Below, piece by piece: positions 17,098-26,225 of a stretch of 39,089 nt of DNA; position 1 is the first letter of the stretch; each line of letters starts with the position of its first letter. The notes beneath the pieces are model-generated. The model worked only from the letters and a program-made list of their open reading frames with translations, was not told the DNA's origin and made no database searches. The DNA is from Campylobacterales bacterium (GTDB lineage Bacteria > Campylobacterota > Campylobacteria > Campylobacterales > Sulfurovaceae): contig JACXUM010000015.1 of NCBI GenBank assembly GCA_014763895.1, forward strand, positions 1-39,089, given 5' to 3'. The position numbers were made by a program, and so were the translations under genes.

Positions 17098-18192
17098 ATG
17101 ACATTCAATAAAGTATTAGATGAGATACAGCTTTATGAAGCTGGGAAACCGATCGAACTGGTTGTACGTCAATTTGGGATCGCGCCTGAAGATGTAGTAA
17201 AGCTTGCATCCAATGAAAACCCTATCGGGACCAACCCGGCCGTTGTAAAAGTCATTGCAGAGAATGCAACCAAAGCACATCTCTATCCCGATGACAGTAT
17301 GTTTGCACTTAAAGCGGCGATTGCAAAGCTTTACGATGTGCGTTCAGAGAACATCATTATCGGTGCGGGAAGTGATCAGGTCTTGGAATTTATTTCACGC
17401 GCCTTGCTTAATGAGAACAGCAGTGTTCTGATGAGCCGAGTAACTTTTGCAATGTATGAGATCTATGCGAAGCAGATGGGTGCAAAGATCGTTCGTACAC
17501 CTAGTTATGAACATAAAGTAGAAGAGTTTCTTGAAGCCTATGAAGCACATCGTCCAAAGATCGTTTATATCTGTACACCGAACAACCCAACCGGAGATGC
17601 CACAAGCAAAGAGGATGTCATACGCATCATAGAAGCGGTCGATAAAGAGACATTGGTCGTTGTTGACGGTGCCTATATGGAGTATGCCGCTGCCAAAGAG
17701 ACAAAATATGCCATTACGCCAAATGATCTTTTGGGATATGAGAACGTGATCTATCTTGGAACGTTTTCCAAAGCATATGGTTTGGGAGGCATGCGCGTAG
17801 GATACGGTATTGCTCCTCAGCCATTGATCTCCACGCTTCATAAAATGCGTCCTCCTTTCAATATTACGACGCTTTCACTTGCAGCCGCGATCGAAGCAAG
17901 TAAAGATACGGATTTTGTGCGAGAATCGATTGCATTGCATCAAGAGCAGATCAAAAGATATGAAACATTTGCAAAAGAGAACAGAATCGGGTATATAGAT
18001 AGTTACACCAATTTTATCACCTATCTGTTCGATGACAGAAATGATTCAACCAAGATTGCCGATGCATTGCTCAAAAGAGGGGTGATTATCCGTAATCTGG
18101 CTTCATATGGCATGAATGCGATACGCATCACGATAGGGACAGCAAGGCAGAATGATATCTTTTTTGAACATTTCAAAGAGATTGTCATTTGA
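17098..18192 (+). CDS. hisC: Histidinol-phosphate aminotransferase
   Basis: HisC transaminates imidazole acetol phosphate in histidine synthesis; enzymes of this type often also act on aromatic keto acids. The 364-residue fold I PLP enzyme has [31 protein letters not shown] and [18 protein letters not shown] with the PLP Lys near residue 225. It lies directly after pheA, so a dual role in aromatic synthesis is plausible but not shown. Its TGA overlaps the TTG start of the following 71-residue ORF. Confidence 0.92.
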   Translation: MTFNKVLDEIQLYEAGKPIELVVRQFGIAPEDVVKLASNENPIGTNPAVVKVIAENATKAHLYPDDSMFALKAAIAKLYDVRSENIIIGAGSDQVLEFISRALLNENSSVLMSRVTFAMYEIYAKQMGAKIVRTPSYEHKVEEFLEAYEAHRPKIVYICTPNNPTGDATSKEDVIRIIEAVDKETLVVVDGAYMEYAAAKETKYAITPNDLLGYENVIYLGTFSKAYGLGGMRVGYGIAPQPLISTLHKMRPPFNITTLSLAAAIEASKDTDFVRESIALHQEQIKRYETFAKENRIGYIDSYTNFITYLFDDRNDSTKIADALLKRGVIIRNLASYGMNAIRITIGTARQNDIFFEHFKEIVI

Positions 18193-18404
18193 GAAAAGTA
18201 GAGATCGTCAAACCGCGGGAAGTACAGATCAAGCCGTTTGTGCTTGAAGCCTTTATAGAATATAAAAATGCCGTATATCCCCAAGAGGGTATCAGTAAGA
18301 AAACCTTAAAGGAACTTGCGGAAAGATTAGGCTTGATGTATAGCAAAGAGGCACTTGATCTGGCACAGAAGCTTCTTGAGGTTTATATCAAAGAAAAGAG
18401 ATAA
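18189..18404 (+). CDS. 71-residue conserved-looking protein between hisC and dxs
   Basis: The ORF starts at TTG 18189, overlapping the hisC stop by four bases, and ends 9 bp before dxs. The product is a charged, mostly helical protein ([52 protein letters not shown]). The pattern is a helix-loop-helix with no membrane segment or metal motif. I do not recognise a family. In C. jejuni this gap holds fliF, fliG and fliH; nothing here resembles a piece of those proteins. Tight spacing on both sides favours a real gene. Confidence 0.6.
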   Translation: MRKVEIVKPREVQIKPFVLEAFIEYKNAVYPQEGISKKTLKELAERLGLMYSKEALDLAQKLLEVYIKEKR

Positions 18405-18413
18405 GAGTAAAAG

Positions 18414-20213
18414 ATGAATATAAAATCCTATTCTATAGAAGAACTCGAAAACCTAGCTCAGCGTATCAGGGAAAAGATCCTTGAGACCGTTAGCAAGAAC
18501 GGTGGACATTTGAGCTCGACTATGGGAGCGACCGATCTGATTGTTGCGATGCATAAAGTATTTGACGTGACTAAAGATCCTTTTATCTTTGATGTAAGCC
18601 ATCAGGCCTATGCGCATAAACTGATCACAGATCGCTGGGAACAGTTTGATACCCTGCGCCAGTTTGGCGGGATCAGCGGCTATACCAAGCCTAAAGAGTC
18701 TTCTTATGATTATTATATTGCGGGCCATAGTTCTACTTCCATCTCGCTGGCAGTGGGTGCTGCAAAAGCAATCGCATTAAAAAAAGAGGACCGTATTCCT
18801 GTTGCATTGATAGGGGATGGGAGTATGAGTGCCGGGATGGTCTATGAAGCGCTTAATGAGCTGGGTGATCGAAAGTATCCGGTGGTCATCATTCTCAATG
18901 ATAATGAGATGAGCATTGCCAAACCGATAGGGGCTATCAGCAAATTGCTTTCCCAAACGATGGCGGGATCTTTTTATCAGAGATTCAAGCTCAGAGTAGA
19001 AAAGGTTTTGGAACATCTGCCAGAAGGCGCAAGCTATATGGCAAAAAAGTTTGAGGAGTCTTTCCGTTTGATTACGCCGGGTATTCTGTTTGAGGAAATG
19101 GGTGTTGAATATATAGGACCTGTAGACGGTCATGATATCGCCTCTTTGATCGAGACGATGAAGATCGCCAAGAACCTTAAAAAACCGGTCATTATCCATG
19201 CCCAAACGACCAAAGGAAAAGGGTATGAGATCGCAGAGGGCACCAAAGAACACTGGCACGGAGTAAGCCCGTTTGATCTTGAAAGCGGCAAACCTCTTAA
19301 AAAAAGCCAGGCAAAATCTGCTACGGCCATTTTTTCTGAAACCTTGTTGGAATTGGCTCAGAAAGATGAAAAAGTTGTCGGTGTAACGGCCGCAATGCCA
19401 AGCGGGACTGGAATGAGTGCGGCAATGGAAAAATACCCGAACCGTTTTTGGGATGTAGCGATCGCAGAACAGCATGCCGTCACATCGATGGGACCGCTTG
19501 CGAAGGAAGGGTTCAAACCTTTTTGTGCGATCTATTCGACTTTTTTGCAAAGAGGGTATGATCAGGTGATTCATGATATTGCTTTGATGGATCTTGGAGT
19601 AGCTTTTGCAATCGATAGGGCCGGCATTGTCGGAGAGGATGGAGAGACGCATCAGGGCGCTTTTGATATCTCCTATCTTAGGGCGATCCCCAATATGACA
19701 CTTTGTGCACCGTGTAACGAGTCAGCGATGAAAGATGTGATGGCATTTGCCAAAGAGTTCAACCGTCCTTTGGCATTCAGGTATCCAAGAGGGGCATTTT
19801 TATCCGAAGATGTTCCAAGCGAACCTTTTAAACTGGGTAAATCCGTACTGCTTCAGGAAGGGGAAGAGATACTTTTGATCGGTTACGGAAATGGGGTAGG
19901 CCGTGCACAGCAAACAGCGGCATTGATGGATAAGAAAGTGGGGATCTTGGATCTGCGTTTTGTAAAGCCGTTGGATGAAGAAAAATTATCAGACCTTGCA
20001 GGTAAATATACCAAATGGTATGTTTTCTCTGACAGTGCGGCCAAAGGCGGTGTTGGTTCAGCGCTGCTGGAATTTTTGAGCCAGAAGAAGATTTCCGGTA
20101 TAGAACTTACGACATTTGAGTACCCGGACCGGTTTATCCCCCATGGGAATACCAAAGAGGTTGAAGCTTCTTTAGGATTATTGCCTGAACAGTTGGCCGG
20201 GAAGATCCAATAG
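18414..20213 (+). CDS. dxs: 1-deoxy-D-xylulose-5-phosphate synthase
   Basis: Dxs condenses pyruvate and glyceraldehyde 3-phosphate, using thiamine diphosphate, as the first step of the MEP isoprenoid route. The 599-residue protein has GHSSTSISLAVGAAKA, the thiamine-diphosphate motif GDGSMSAGMVYEALNELG, the transketolase-type segment DVAIAEQHAVTSMGPLAKEG and a C-terminal transketolase domain. It is slightly shorter than the common 620 residues but complete. In C. jejuni dxs follows fliH; here it follows the 71-residue ORF. Confidence 0.95.
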   Translation: MNIKSYSIEELENLAQRIREKILETVSKNGGHLSSTMGATDLIVAMHKVFDVTKDPFIFDVSHQAYAHKLITDRWEQFDTLRQFGGISGYTKPKESSYDYYIAGHSSTSISLAVGAAKAIALKKEDRIPVALIGDGSMSAGMVYEALNELGDRKYPVVIILNDNEMSIAKPIGAISKLLSQTMAGSFYQRFKLRVEKVLEHLPEGASYMAKKFEESFRLITPGILFEEMGVEYIGPVDGHDIASLIETMKIAKNLKKPVIIHAQTTKGKGYEIAEGTKEHWHGVSPFDLESGKPLKKSQAKSATAIFSETLLELAQKDEKVVGVTAAMPSGTGMSAAMEKYPNRFWDVAIAEQHAVTSMGPLAKEGFKPFCAIYSTFLQRGYDQVIHDIALMDLGVAFAIDRAGIVGEDGETHQGAFDISYLRAIPNMTLCAPCNESAMKDVMAFAKEFNRPLAFRYPRGAFLSEDVPSEPFKLGKSVLLQEGEEILLIGYGNGVGRAQQTAALMDKKVGILDLRFVKPLDEEKLSDLAGKYTKWYVFSDSAAKGGVGSALLEFLSQKKISGIELTTFEYPDRFIPHGNTKEVEASLGLLPEQLAGKIQ

Positions 20214-20386
20214 GAATAAATTTTCAAGAAAAAACCTCTTTATCAAGAGAGCTTTTGTTGGATTTAAAAAAGTATTTGTATAGAATATTTTTTTAAGTTC
20301 AGTGACAGTGGACAAATACATAGATCTCAAATGAAGATGGCACTGCCTTTTTCAAAAAGAGATGAATTACGATAAGGAATAGAAAA
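20214..20386 (+). promoter_or_regulatory. Leader region of metK
   Basis: This 173-bp gap holds a short hairpin (CTCTT TATC AAGAG) near 20237-20250 that may end dxs transcription. A T-rich stretch with TGTATAGAAT near 20278 could be a -10 region. A CAGTG...CACTG inverted repeat flanks 20299-20346. The ribosome site AAGGAATAG precedes the metK ATG. I see no complete match to a known SAM riboswitch class. Confidence 0.3.
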
Positions 20387-21544
20387 ATGGCTCACGAATA
20401 CATTTTTACAAGTGAATCGGTAACCGAAGGCCATCCGGATAAGATGGCCGATCAGATCTCTGATGCGATACTAGACTATATTATCGAAAGAGATCCACAG
20501 GCTAGAGTGGCATGTGAAACGTTACTGAGCAATGGTTTTTGTGTTATTGCAGGAGAATTGAAAACGCATACGTATTGCCCTATGCAAGAGGTCGCAAGAG
20601 AAGTGGTCAGGGAAATAGGCTATACGGATGCAAGTTATGGGTTTGATTATAGAAGTGCGGGTGTGCTTAACGGGATTGGTGAACAAAGCCCGGATATCAA
20701 CCAGGGTGTTGATCAGGCTTCCGGAGAGATCGGGGCAGGTGATCAGGGATTGATGTTCGGATATGCTTGTAATGAAACCAAAGAGTTGATGCCTCTGCCT
20801 ATCTCCTTGGCACATAAAATTACATCAAAACTTGCCGAAGTCAGAAAGAACGGCACCGTTCCTTTCTTAAGACCGGACGGGAAGGCGCAGGTGAGTGTCA
20901 AATATGTAGACGGTAAACCAGTTTCGATCGATACGATCGTTGTCTCTACGCAGCATCACCCGAATGTCAGTCAGGAAAAGGTCCATGAAGCAGTACTCGA
21001 AGAAGTGATCAGGCCGGTGATTCCTGCTGAAATGTTGAATGATGACATTACCTATCACATCAACCCTACAGGACGTTTCGTGATAGGCGGTCCACAAGGG
21101 GATGCCGGACTGACAGGAAGAAAGATTATTGTAGACACCTATGGCGGATCCTGTCCTCACGGAGGCGGTGCATTCTCCGGGAAGGATCCGACCAAAGTGG
21201 ACCGTTCAGCTGCCTATGCGGCACGACATGTTGCAAAGAACCTCGTTGCATCAGGCATCTGTGATAAAGCAACGATTCAAATCGCCTATGCGATTGGGGT
21301 TGCAAAACCGGTTTCGATCTATGTTGATACACACGATACGGCTAAAGTGGATGAATCCAAGATCACAGAATGTATCCAGACATTATTCGATCTGACTCCA
21401 AAAGGGATCATTAAAAGTTTGGATCTGCTTAGACCGATTTATCGAAAAACAGCGGCTTATGGGCACTTTGGACGTGAGGATGAAGACTTTAGCTGGGAGA
21501 AATTGGACAGAGTTGAAGATATAAAAGCATTTTTTCATATCTAA
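20387..21544 (+). CDS. metK: S-adenosylmethionine synthetase
   Basis: MetK makes S-adenosylmethionine from methionine and ATP. The 385-residue protein has the substrate loop [36 protein letters not shown], and the P-loop-like [23 protein letters not shown]. All signature motifs are intact and the length is normal. The gene appears to have its own leader. SAM made here serves RsmG, encoded upstream, among many users. Confidence 0.96.
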   Translation: MAHEYIFTSESVTEGHPDKMADQISDAILDYIIERDPQARVACETLLSNGFCVIAGELKTHTYCPMQEVAREVVREIGYTDASYGFDYRSAGVLNGIGEQSPDINQGVDQASGEIGAGDQGLMFGYACNETKELMPLPISLAHKITSKLAEVRKNGTVPFLRPDGKAQVSVKYVDGKPVSIDTIVVSTQHHPNVSQEKVHEAVLEEVIRPVIPAEMLNDDITYHINPTGRFVIGGPQGDAGLTGRKIIVDTYGGSCPHGGGAFSGKDPTKVDRSAAYAARHVAKNLVASGICDKATIQIAYAIGVAKPVSIYVDTHDTAKVDESKITECIQTLFDLTPKGIIKSLDLLRPIYRKTAAYGHFGREDEDFSWEKLDRVEDIKAFFHI

Positions 21545-21562
21545 TTAAAGAATAATTTAAAT

Positions 21563-21577
21563 AAGTTTGGTTATAGT
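21563..21577 (+). promoter_or_regulatory. Promoter for the ferredoxin gene
   Basis: AAGTTTGGTTATAGT, with the -10 TATAGT at 21572-21577, lies 29 nt before the ferredoxin ATG and shares the TTTGG core of the other promoters here. Confidence 0.5.
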
Positions 21578-21605
21578 TTGTAAACTTAAAAGTTAAGGAG
21601 TTAAA

Positions 21606-21968
21606 ATGGCAGTAATTATTAATGATACATGTATCAACTGTGCAGCTTGTATTGACGAGTGTCCGGTTGAAGCAATCGTCGATGAGGACGATAACCCGAC
21701 GGGTGAAGAGTACTATTATGTATACCCAGACAAATGTGTTGAGTGTGTAGGTTACCACGATACACCAGCATGTGCTGAGGCTTGTCCTACTGAGGGTTGT
21801 ATCACTTGGGATATGCCTTTCACAGCTGAAAACAAAGATTTCTTCTCAGGTGCGAACTACTTGGATGGTCATAACTACGGTATCAATGATGCAGATGCAG
21901 AAATGCCGTTTAGAGATGATATCTCTGCTGATGACAGAAAAGCAAGAAAGCCTGTTGTAGAAGACTAA
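21606..21968 (+). CDS. 2[4Fe-4S] ferredoxin
   Basis: This 120-residue ferredoxin has two cluster motifs: CINCAACIDECP (Cx2Cx2Cx3CP) and CVECVGYHDTPACAEACP (Cx2Cx8Cx3CP). The six-residue insertion in the second motif marks the Alvin-type (YfhL-like) group, whose clusters have very low potentials. An acidic C-terminal extension of about 50 residues follows. TAAGGAGTTAAA gives a strong ribosome site. It is followed by a perfect terminator palindrome. The C. jejuni counterpart (FdxA) also sits next to ndk. Confidence 0.9.
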   Translation: MAVIINDTCINCAACIDECPVEAIVDEDDNPTGEEYYYVYPDKCVECVGYHDTPACAEACPTEGCITWDMPFTAENKDFFSGANYLDGHNYGINDADAEMPFRDDISADDRKARKPVVED

Positions 21969-21980
21969 TCTTCTTTTAAA

Positions 21981-22002
21981 TGCGGGGAATATATTCCCCG
22001 CA
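21981..22002 (+). terminator. Terminator palindrome after the ferredoxin gene
   Basis: A perfect 22-nt inverted repeat, arms TGCGGGGAAT and ATTCCCCGCA around a TA centre, lies 13 bp after the ferredoxin stop. It can form a GC-rich hairpin; the T content after it is modest. Confidence 0.65.
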
Positions 22003-22039
22003 ACTTCATTCCGTTTCATATTTATCTTTCTTTAATCTC

Positions 22040-22053
22040 TTTTTTGGTAAAAT
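22040..22053 (+). promoter_or_regulatory. Promoter for ndk
   Basis: TTTTTTGGTAAAAT, with the -10 TAAAAT at 22048-22053, lies 76 nt before the ndk ATG. Core identity with the lysA and fabH promoters is clear. Confidence 0.6.
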
Positions 22054-22129
22054 CCCCGCCGAATACTTGACTGTCAAAAATGTAGCATGCAAATTGGCAT
22101 AAAGTAAATTATTGTGTAGGAATCATCAT

Positions 22130-22543
22130 ATGGAACAAACATTATCGATCATCAAGCCAGATGCAGTAGCAAAAAATGTAGTAGGTCAGATCCTGGCTAG
22201 ATTTGAAGCGGCTGGTCTTAGAATCGCAGCAACAAAAAAAACAAGATTGAGCAGAGTGGATGCAGAAAACTTTTATGCTATCCATAGAGAGAGACCTTTC
22301 TTTAAAGACCTTGTTGAGTTTATGATCTCAGGTCCAGTAGTTGTTAGCGTACTTGAAGGTGAAAATGCAATGACAAAAAACAGAGAGTTGATGGGTGCTA
22401 CAAACCCTAAAGAAGCGGCTCCTGGAACAATTAGAGCAGATTTCGCTGACAGTATCGATGCAAATGCGGTTCACGGAAGTGATTCTTTGGAAAATGCGGT
22501 TGTTGAGATCAACTTTTTCTTCTCACAAAGAGAGATTTATTAA
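22130..22543 (+). CDS. ndk: Nucleoside diphosphate kinase
   Basis: Ndk moves the gamma-phosphate of ATP to nucleoside diphosphates through a phosphohistidine. The 137-residue protein has the N-terminal [36 protein letters not shown], the [20 protein letters not shown] segment and NAVHGSDS with the active His (about residue 115). The ATG at 22130 follows GTAGGAATC; six further upstream codons are open but not family-like. The downstream order yceD-rpmF-plsX-fabH is conserved. Confidence 0.95.
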   Translation: MEQTLSIIKPDAVAKNVVGQILARFEAAGLRIAATKKTRLSRVDAENFYAIHRERPFFKDLVEFMISGPVVVSVLEGENAMTKNRELMGATNPKEAAPGTIRADFADSIDANAVHGSDSLENAVVEINFFFSQREIY

Positions 22544-22619
22544 TTAAATTTTTCACCAATGCCTGAAGCCCCCATTGCTTTTGGCCTGAATTTTGACAGA
22601 TGGGCAAAGGAATACTTCA

Positions 22620-22994
22620 ATGAAAATAGATTTTGATAAGATAGGGGCCACACCAAAACATTTCAAAATCGAACTTGACGGTGCAACTTTGGAAGGTGAT
22701 CTGCAAAAAAGTGGTCATCATCGGATTATGCTTGATGGCAGAGTGAGTGGAGAGGTTACATTAGAATGTGACAGATGCGGTAGTGAATATCTGCATCAAT
22801 TGGACACTTCTTTAAAGCTTACCATCGGCGATCAGATGATCGAAGATAAAGAAGATTTGGATATAATTGAGTTTTTGGATGGGATGGTAGATCTATCATA
22901 CATCCTTGAAAGCGAAATCAACGCACTCAAAGGTGCTTATCACTATTGTGACATTTGCAGCCAAAGTGATGAGGATTTTGAGGTAGAATTTTAA
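22620..22994 (+). CDS. YceD/DUF177-family protein
   Basis: DUF177 proteins are small, acidic and almost always encoded just upstream of rpmF; a role in 23S rRNA or ribosome metabolism has been proposed for the family. This 124-residue protein has the core LECDRCGSEYLHQLDTSLKL and ends with CDICSQ, giving two CxxC pairs that could bind a metal. ATG 22620 follows AAAGGAATACTTC. A TTG start at 22593 is also open but has no ribosome site. Confidence 0.85.
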   Translation: MKIDFDKIGATPKHFKIELDGATLEGDLQKSGHHRIMLDGRVSGEVTLECDRCGSEYLHQLDTSLKLTIGDQMIEDKEDLDIIEFLDGMVDLSYILESEINALKGAYHYCDICSQSDEDFEVEF

Positions 22995-23021
22995 CATTAA
23001 ATTTAACAAAAGGAAGCAATC

Positions 23022-23180
23022 ATGGCAGTACCTAAGAGACGTGTGAGCCACACAAGATCAGCAAAAAGAAGAACACATTACAAAGTAACTTTGCCAATGC
23101 CGGTAAAAGATGCAGACGGTACATGGAGAATGCCTCACCGTATGAACATGACTACTGGTGAATATAAAACAAAAGCGTAA
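23022..23180 (+). CDS. rpmF: 50S ribosomal protein L32
   Basis: A 52-residue ORF opens [20 protein letters not shown], the classic L32 N-terminus, and continues with a basic middle and a [12 protein letters not shown] tail. AAAGGAAGCAATC is its ribosome site. It lies between yceD and plsX as in most bacteria. L32 is a small protein of the large subunit. The usual zinc-binding CxxC pairs are absent, so this is the zinc-free form common in the phylum. Confidence 0.95.
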   Translation: MAVPKRRVSHTRSAKRRTHYKVTLPMPVKDADGTWRMPHRMNMTTGEYKTKA

Positions 23181-23183
23181 TTG

Positions 23184-24176
23184 ATGATTAAAATTGCGAT
23201 AGATGCAATGGGCGGGGATTTTGGTCCCGAACCCATCATTGAAGGTGTCGTTCAGGCTCTTGAGAGCGAAAAATTTATACCTATTCTCGTAGGTAACAAA
23301 GCAGAAATACTTTCACTTCTTCCCCAATATTATCATGAAAAAGTTCAAATTGTAGAATCGACTGATGTTATATCAATGAGTGATCAGGCAACGAATGCCC
23401 TCAAACGAAAAGACTCATCGATCTATAAAGCAGTTGAACTGGTACGTGAAAAAGAAGCAGATGCGGTGGTATCAGCTGGGCACAGCGGAGCAACGATGTC
23501 GCTTGCAACGTTACGCATAGGGCGTCTTCCCCATATTTCAAAACCTGCTCTTGCAACATTGATGCCAAGCGTCATCCAAACCAAGACATTGGTACTGGAT
23601 GTAGGTGCTGTGGTTGATTGTACGCCTAAGAATCTGTATGAATTTGGCGCAATGGGAGAAGCATATGCCCAAGAGATCCTGAAAATCCCTTCTCCAAGAA
23701 TCGGACTTCTCTCTAATGGAGAGGAAGACAGCAAAGGAAATGCCCTTACCAAAGAGGCGTTCAAACTGCTCAAAGGCTTGAAAGGGTTTGTCGGGAACGT
23801 CGAAGGACGTGATATCTTTAACGGACATGTCAATGTTGTAGTGTGTGACGGATTTACCGGAAACATTCTTTTAAAGACAAGCGAGGGCGTTGTTTCTACC
23901 ATCTTTGCGCTGATGAAGCAGCAGATTCGCAAATCGTTGCCGGCGAAGATCGGTGCATTGATGATGAAAAAGAAAGTATTTGGCAATATGAAAAAACAAG
24001 TGGATTATGCCGAATACGGCGGGGCACCTTTGTTAGGTGTAAACGGATGCGTGATCATCAGTCATGGCAGCTCGAATGCCAAAGCGATCAAAAATGCGAT
24101 TTTCCAGGCGATCCGCTATACGCAATCAAATGTAAATCAAACAATTGAAACTCTCTTAACTCATCATGAAGCATAA
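23184..24176 (+). CDS. plsX: Phosphate acyltransferase PlsX
   Basis: PlsX makes acyl-phosphate from acyl-ACP for phospholipid synthesis. The 330-residue protein begins [21 protein letters not shown], the family signature, and has [32 protein letters not shown] and [20 protein letters not shown] 23184 follows the rpmF stop by 3 bp with no separate ribosome site, so translation is likely coupled. Its stop codon lies inside the left arm of a terminator hairpin. Confidence 0.95.
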   Translation: MIKIAIDAMGGDFGPEPIIEGVVQALESEKFIPILVGNKAEILSLLPQYYHEKVQIVESTDVISMSDQATNALKRKDSSIYKAVELVREKEADAVVSAGHSGATMSLATLRIGRLPHISKPALATLMPSVIQTKTLVLDVGAVVDCTPKNLYEFGAMGEAYAQEILKIPSPRIGLLSNGEEDSKGNALTKEAFKLLKGLKGFVGNVEGRDIFNGHVNVVVCDGFTGNILLKTSEGVVSTIFALMKQQIRKSLPAKIGALMMKKKVFGNMKKQVDYAEYGGAPLLGVNGCVIISHGSSNAKAIKNAIFQAIRYTQSNVNQTIETLLTHHEA

Positions 24177-24201
24177 TTAAAGAGCTTGTCTCTTTAATTA
24201 T
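24173..24201 (+). terminator. Hairpin overlapping the plsX stop codon
   Basis: A perfect 12-bp stem (ATAATTAAAGAG at 24173-24184 with its complement at 24190-24201) encloses the loop CTTGT. The plsX TAA (24174-24176) is in the left arm. A T-rich region follows after about 15 nt. It could act as a terminator or as a stabilising 3' structure. Confidence 0.6.
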
Positions 24202-24223
24202 CTCCAAACCCCTCTTTTATTTA

Positions 24224-24237
24224 TTTTTTGCTAAAAT
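24224..24237 (+). promoter_or_regulatory. Promoter for fabH
   Basis: TTTTTTGCTAAAAT, with the -10 TAAAAT at 24232-24237, lies 26 nt before the fabH start. With the hairpin after plsX, it means fabH can be transcribed apart from plsX. Confidence 0.6.
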
Positions 24238-24263
24238 TATGAACTTTATACATAAGGACCATG

Positions 24264-25280
24264 ATGTCAACTTCTAAGCCGATATATGCTTCTTTTAGAT
24301 CAATAGGTGCTTATGTACCGGAAAAAATCCTAACCAATGCAGATCTTGAAAAGATGGTGGATACCACAGATGACTGGATCGTTAAGAGGACAGGGATCAA
24401 CAAAAGACATATTGCCGCAGCAGACGAGTATACCAGTGATATGGGTGCAAAAGCTGCAAAACTTGCGATCGAGAGAGCCGGGATTTCAATGGAAGCTATT
24501 GACTTGGTTTTGTGCGCAACCGTAACACCGGACTACTTCAATATGCCTTCAACCGCTTGTATCATTTCAGATAAACTTGGTATCCATAATGTGCAGGCTT
24601 TTGATATCTCCGCTGCGTGCAGCGGATTTGTTTATCTCCTTTCTATTGCAAAAGCATTTATCGAATCTGGAATGAAAAAGAATATCTTGATCATCGGTGC
24701 AGAGAAATTCTCTTCCGTAGTTGATTATACTGATAGAACTACCTGTATCCTTTTTGGTGACGGTGCCGGTGCAGCGGTAATATCGGCAACGGAAAATAAA
24801 TCCGAAGCGATCATTGATATCCATGCAAGTGCAGATGGAGCCTATGCTGACTTTTTGGTTACGCCGGCTCCAGGTGCTGTGTATCCGGCAAGCCAGCAGG
24901 TGATCGATGAAGGGCTTAATTTTGTCAAGATGAAAGGCAATGAAACCTTCAAATTGGCTGTCAAAACATTGACCAAAGACGTACAGGAAATTCTTGAGGT
25001 TAACGGTATATCATCAGAAGATATTCCCCATTTTATCCCTCATCAAGCCAACTACAGGATTATCAAGGCTGTTGGGGATGCTTTAAAGATGACAGATGAG
25101 CAGGTTGTACTGACAGTAGGCAAATACGGAAATACTTCAGCAGCTTCCATCCCTATGGCGATCAATGATATCTACGAATCAGGAAGATTGAAAAAAGGTG
25201 ATCTGATGCTTTTGGATACTTTCGGCGGCGGATTGACATGGGCAAGTGCACTGCTTCCTTTTGCTGGAGATAGTAAATAA
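24264..25280 (+). CDS. fabH: Beta-ketoacyl-ACP synthase III
   Basis: FabH starts fatty acid synthesis by condensing acetyl-CoA with malonyl-ACP. The 338-residue thiolase-fold protein has the catalytic triad: Cys near residue 119 ([14 protein letters not shown]), His in PHQANYRI and Asn in [12 protein letters not shown]. The N-terminal segment with [10 protein letters not shown] is also family-typical. Of two adjacent ATGs (24261 and 24264), the second has better spacing from AAGGA. The neighbour order plsX-fabH is usual, though a hairpin and promoter lie between them here. Confidence 0.95.
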   Translation: MSTSKPIYASFRSIGAYVPEKILTNADLEKMVDTTDDWIVKRTGINKRHIAAADEYTSDMGAKAAKLAIERAGISMEAIDLVLCATVTPDYFNMPSTACIISDKLGIHNVQAFDISAACSGFVYLLSIAKAFIESGMKKNILIIGAEKFSSVVDYTDRTTCILFGDGAGAAVISATENKSEAIIDIHASADGAYADFLVTPAPGAVYPASQQVIDEGLNFVKMKGNETFKLAVKTLTKDVQEILEVNGISSEDIPHFIPHQANYRIIKAVGDALKMTDEQVVLTVGKYGNTSAASIPMAINDIYESGRLKKGDLMLLDTFGGGLTWASALLPFAGDSK

Positions 25281-25300
25281 GACAGGTTTTAGGAAGGATT

Positions 25301-25396
25301 GTGAATAAGCGACAAGTCGCGTGGGCACTCTGCCGAAGAGAACTCAGCGTTAGCGTAGATTTATGGACGTTGCCCAGAAAGCATTCTGTCCAATGA
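25301..25396 (+). CDS. 31-codon small ORF coupled to the metallophosphoesterase gene
   Basis: GTG 25301 follows AGGAAGGATT, one of the better ribosome sites nearby. The ORF encodes MNKRQVAWALCRRELSVSVD plus 11 more residues and its TGA overlaps the next ATG (ATGA at 25393-25396). The product is basic and short, with no family. The downstream gene has no ribosome site of its own, so this ORF may serve to bring ribosomes to it. No homologue is known to me, so chance is possible. Confidence 0.4.
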   Translation: MNKRQVAWALCRRELSVSVDLWTLPRKHSVQ

Positions 25397-26205
25397 GAAT
25401 CGGTTTTATCGGTGATATTGTAGGGAAGCCTGGACGTTTGATGCTAAAGCGTCACCTTAAACGCCTGAAACAGGAACATTTCATCGACTATGTGATCGCC
25501 AATTATGAAAATGCCAGCCATGGTTTTGGTCTGACTGAAAAAAATTGTGTTGAACTGTTCGGTTATGGCATTGATGTAATGACCGGCGGAAACCACAGCT
25601 TTGATAAGAAAGAGATCCTTCCTCTTTTTGACATTTATCCTCTTATTAGACCCTTAAATTATCCCAAAGAGACACCAGGAAAAGGTATCTATGAAGTAGA
25701 GTTATTGGGCCATCAATTAGCAATTATCAATCTAATGGGTCATTATACGATGCCGATGGTAGACAACCCTTTTACAAGGGTAAAACAAGAGATAGAAGAT
25801 CTTAGAGCAAAAGGGTACAATCATATTGTCATCGATATGCATGCCGAAGCCAGCAGTGAGAAACAGGTGCTTCTGCAGCTTTTTAGAAATGATGTCAGTG
25901 CGATCCTCGGAACGCATACCCATGTAGGTACCGATGATCTCCAGATTGTAGACGGGTGCTGTTATGTCACCGATGTGGGGTTGACCGGGTGCAGGGACGG
26001 TGTGATAGGAATGCACCATGAAATTCCGATTAAGCGTTTTATGACTGGACTTGGAGGGCATTTTGACGTGCCAGATGAATGTAAGGCACTGTTGCAGATG
26101 ATTGTTTTTGAAGTAGATGAGAACGGACGGTGCATCGATGCGAAAAAGGTCAAGATCTATGATGACCGGCCCAAGATCGTTACGGATGCTTGGATAGAAG
26201 AATAA
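25393..26205 (+). CDS. YmdB-type metallophosphoesterase (TIGR00282 family)
   Basis: YmdB-like proteins are dinuclear metal phosphodiesterases. The 270-residue product starts MRIGFIGDIVGKPGRLMLKR, with the first metal Asp, followed by NYENASHGFGL, TGGNHSFDKKE, DMHAEASSEK and GTHTHVGTDDLQI, which supply the remaining Asn and His ligands. All are in the expected order and length fits the family. ATG 25393 gives the signature at residue 2; an ATG at 25363 is in frame but adds a non-conserved stretch. It is convergent with dnaX. Confidence 0.88.
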   Translation: MRIGFIGDIVGKPGRLMLKRHLKRLKQEHFIDYVIANYENASHGFGLTEKNCVELFGYGIDVMTGGNHSFDKKEILPLFDIYPLIRPLNYPKETPGKGIYEVELLGHQLAIINLMGHYTMPMVDNPFTRVKQEIEDLRAKGYNHIVIDMHAEASSEKQVLLQLFRNDVSAILGTHTHVGTDDLQIVDGCCYVTDVGLTGCRDGVIGMHHEIPIKRFMTGLGGHFDVPDECKALLQMIVFEVDENGRCIDAKKVKIYDDRPKIVTDAWIEE

Positions 26206-26225
26206 AGTTTACCTAAAGCCCAAAA

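Noticed and set aside
18777-19652. 291-codon ORF antisense to dxs
   Set aside because: Frame shadow of a strongly conserved dxs; no family motifs and no promoter.
20236-20255. SAM-I riboswitch-like opening TATCAAGAGAG before metK
   Set aside because: The following conserved blocks (GGTGGAGGGA, the GAAACC/GGCAACC core) are absent, so it is most likely the arm of a small hairpin.
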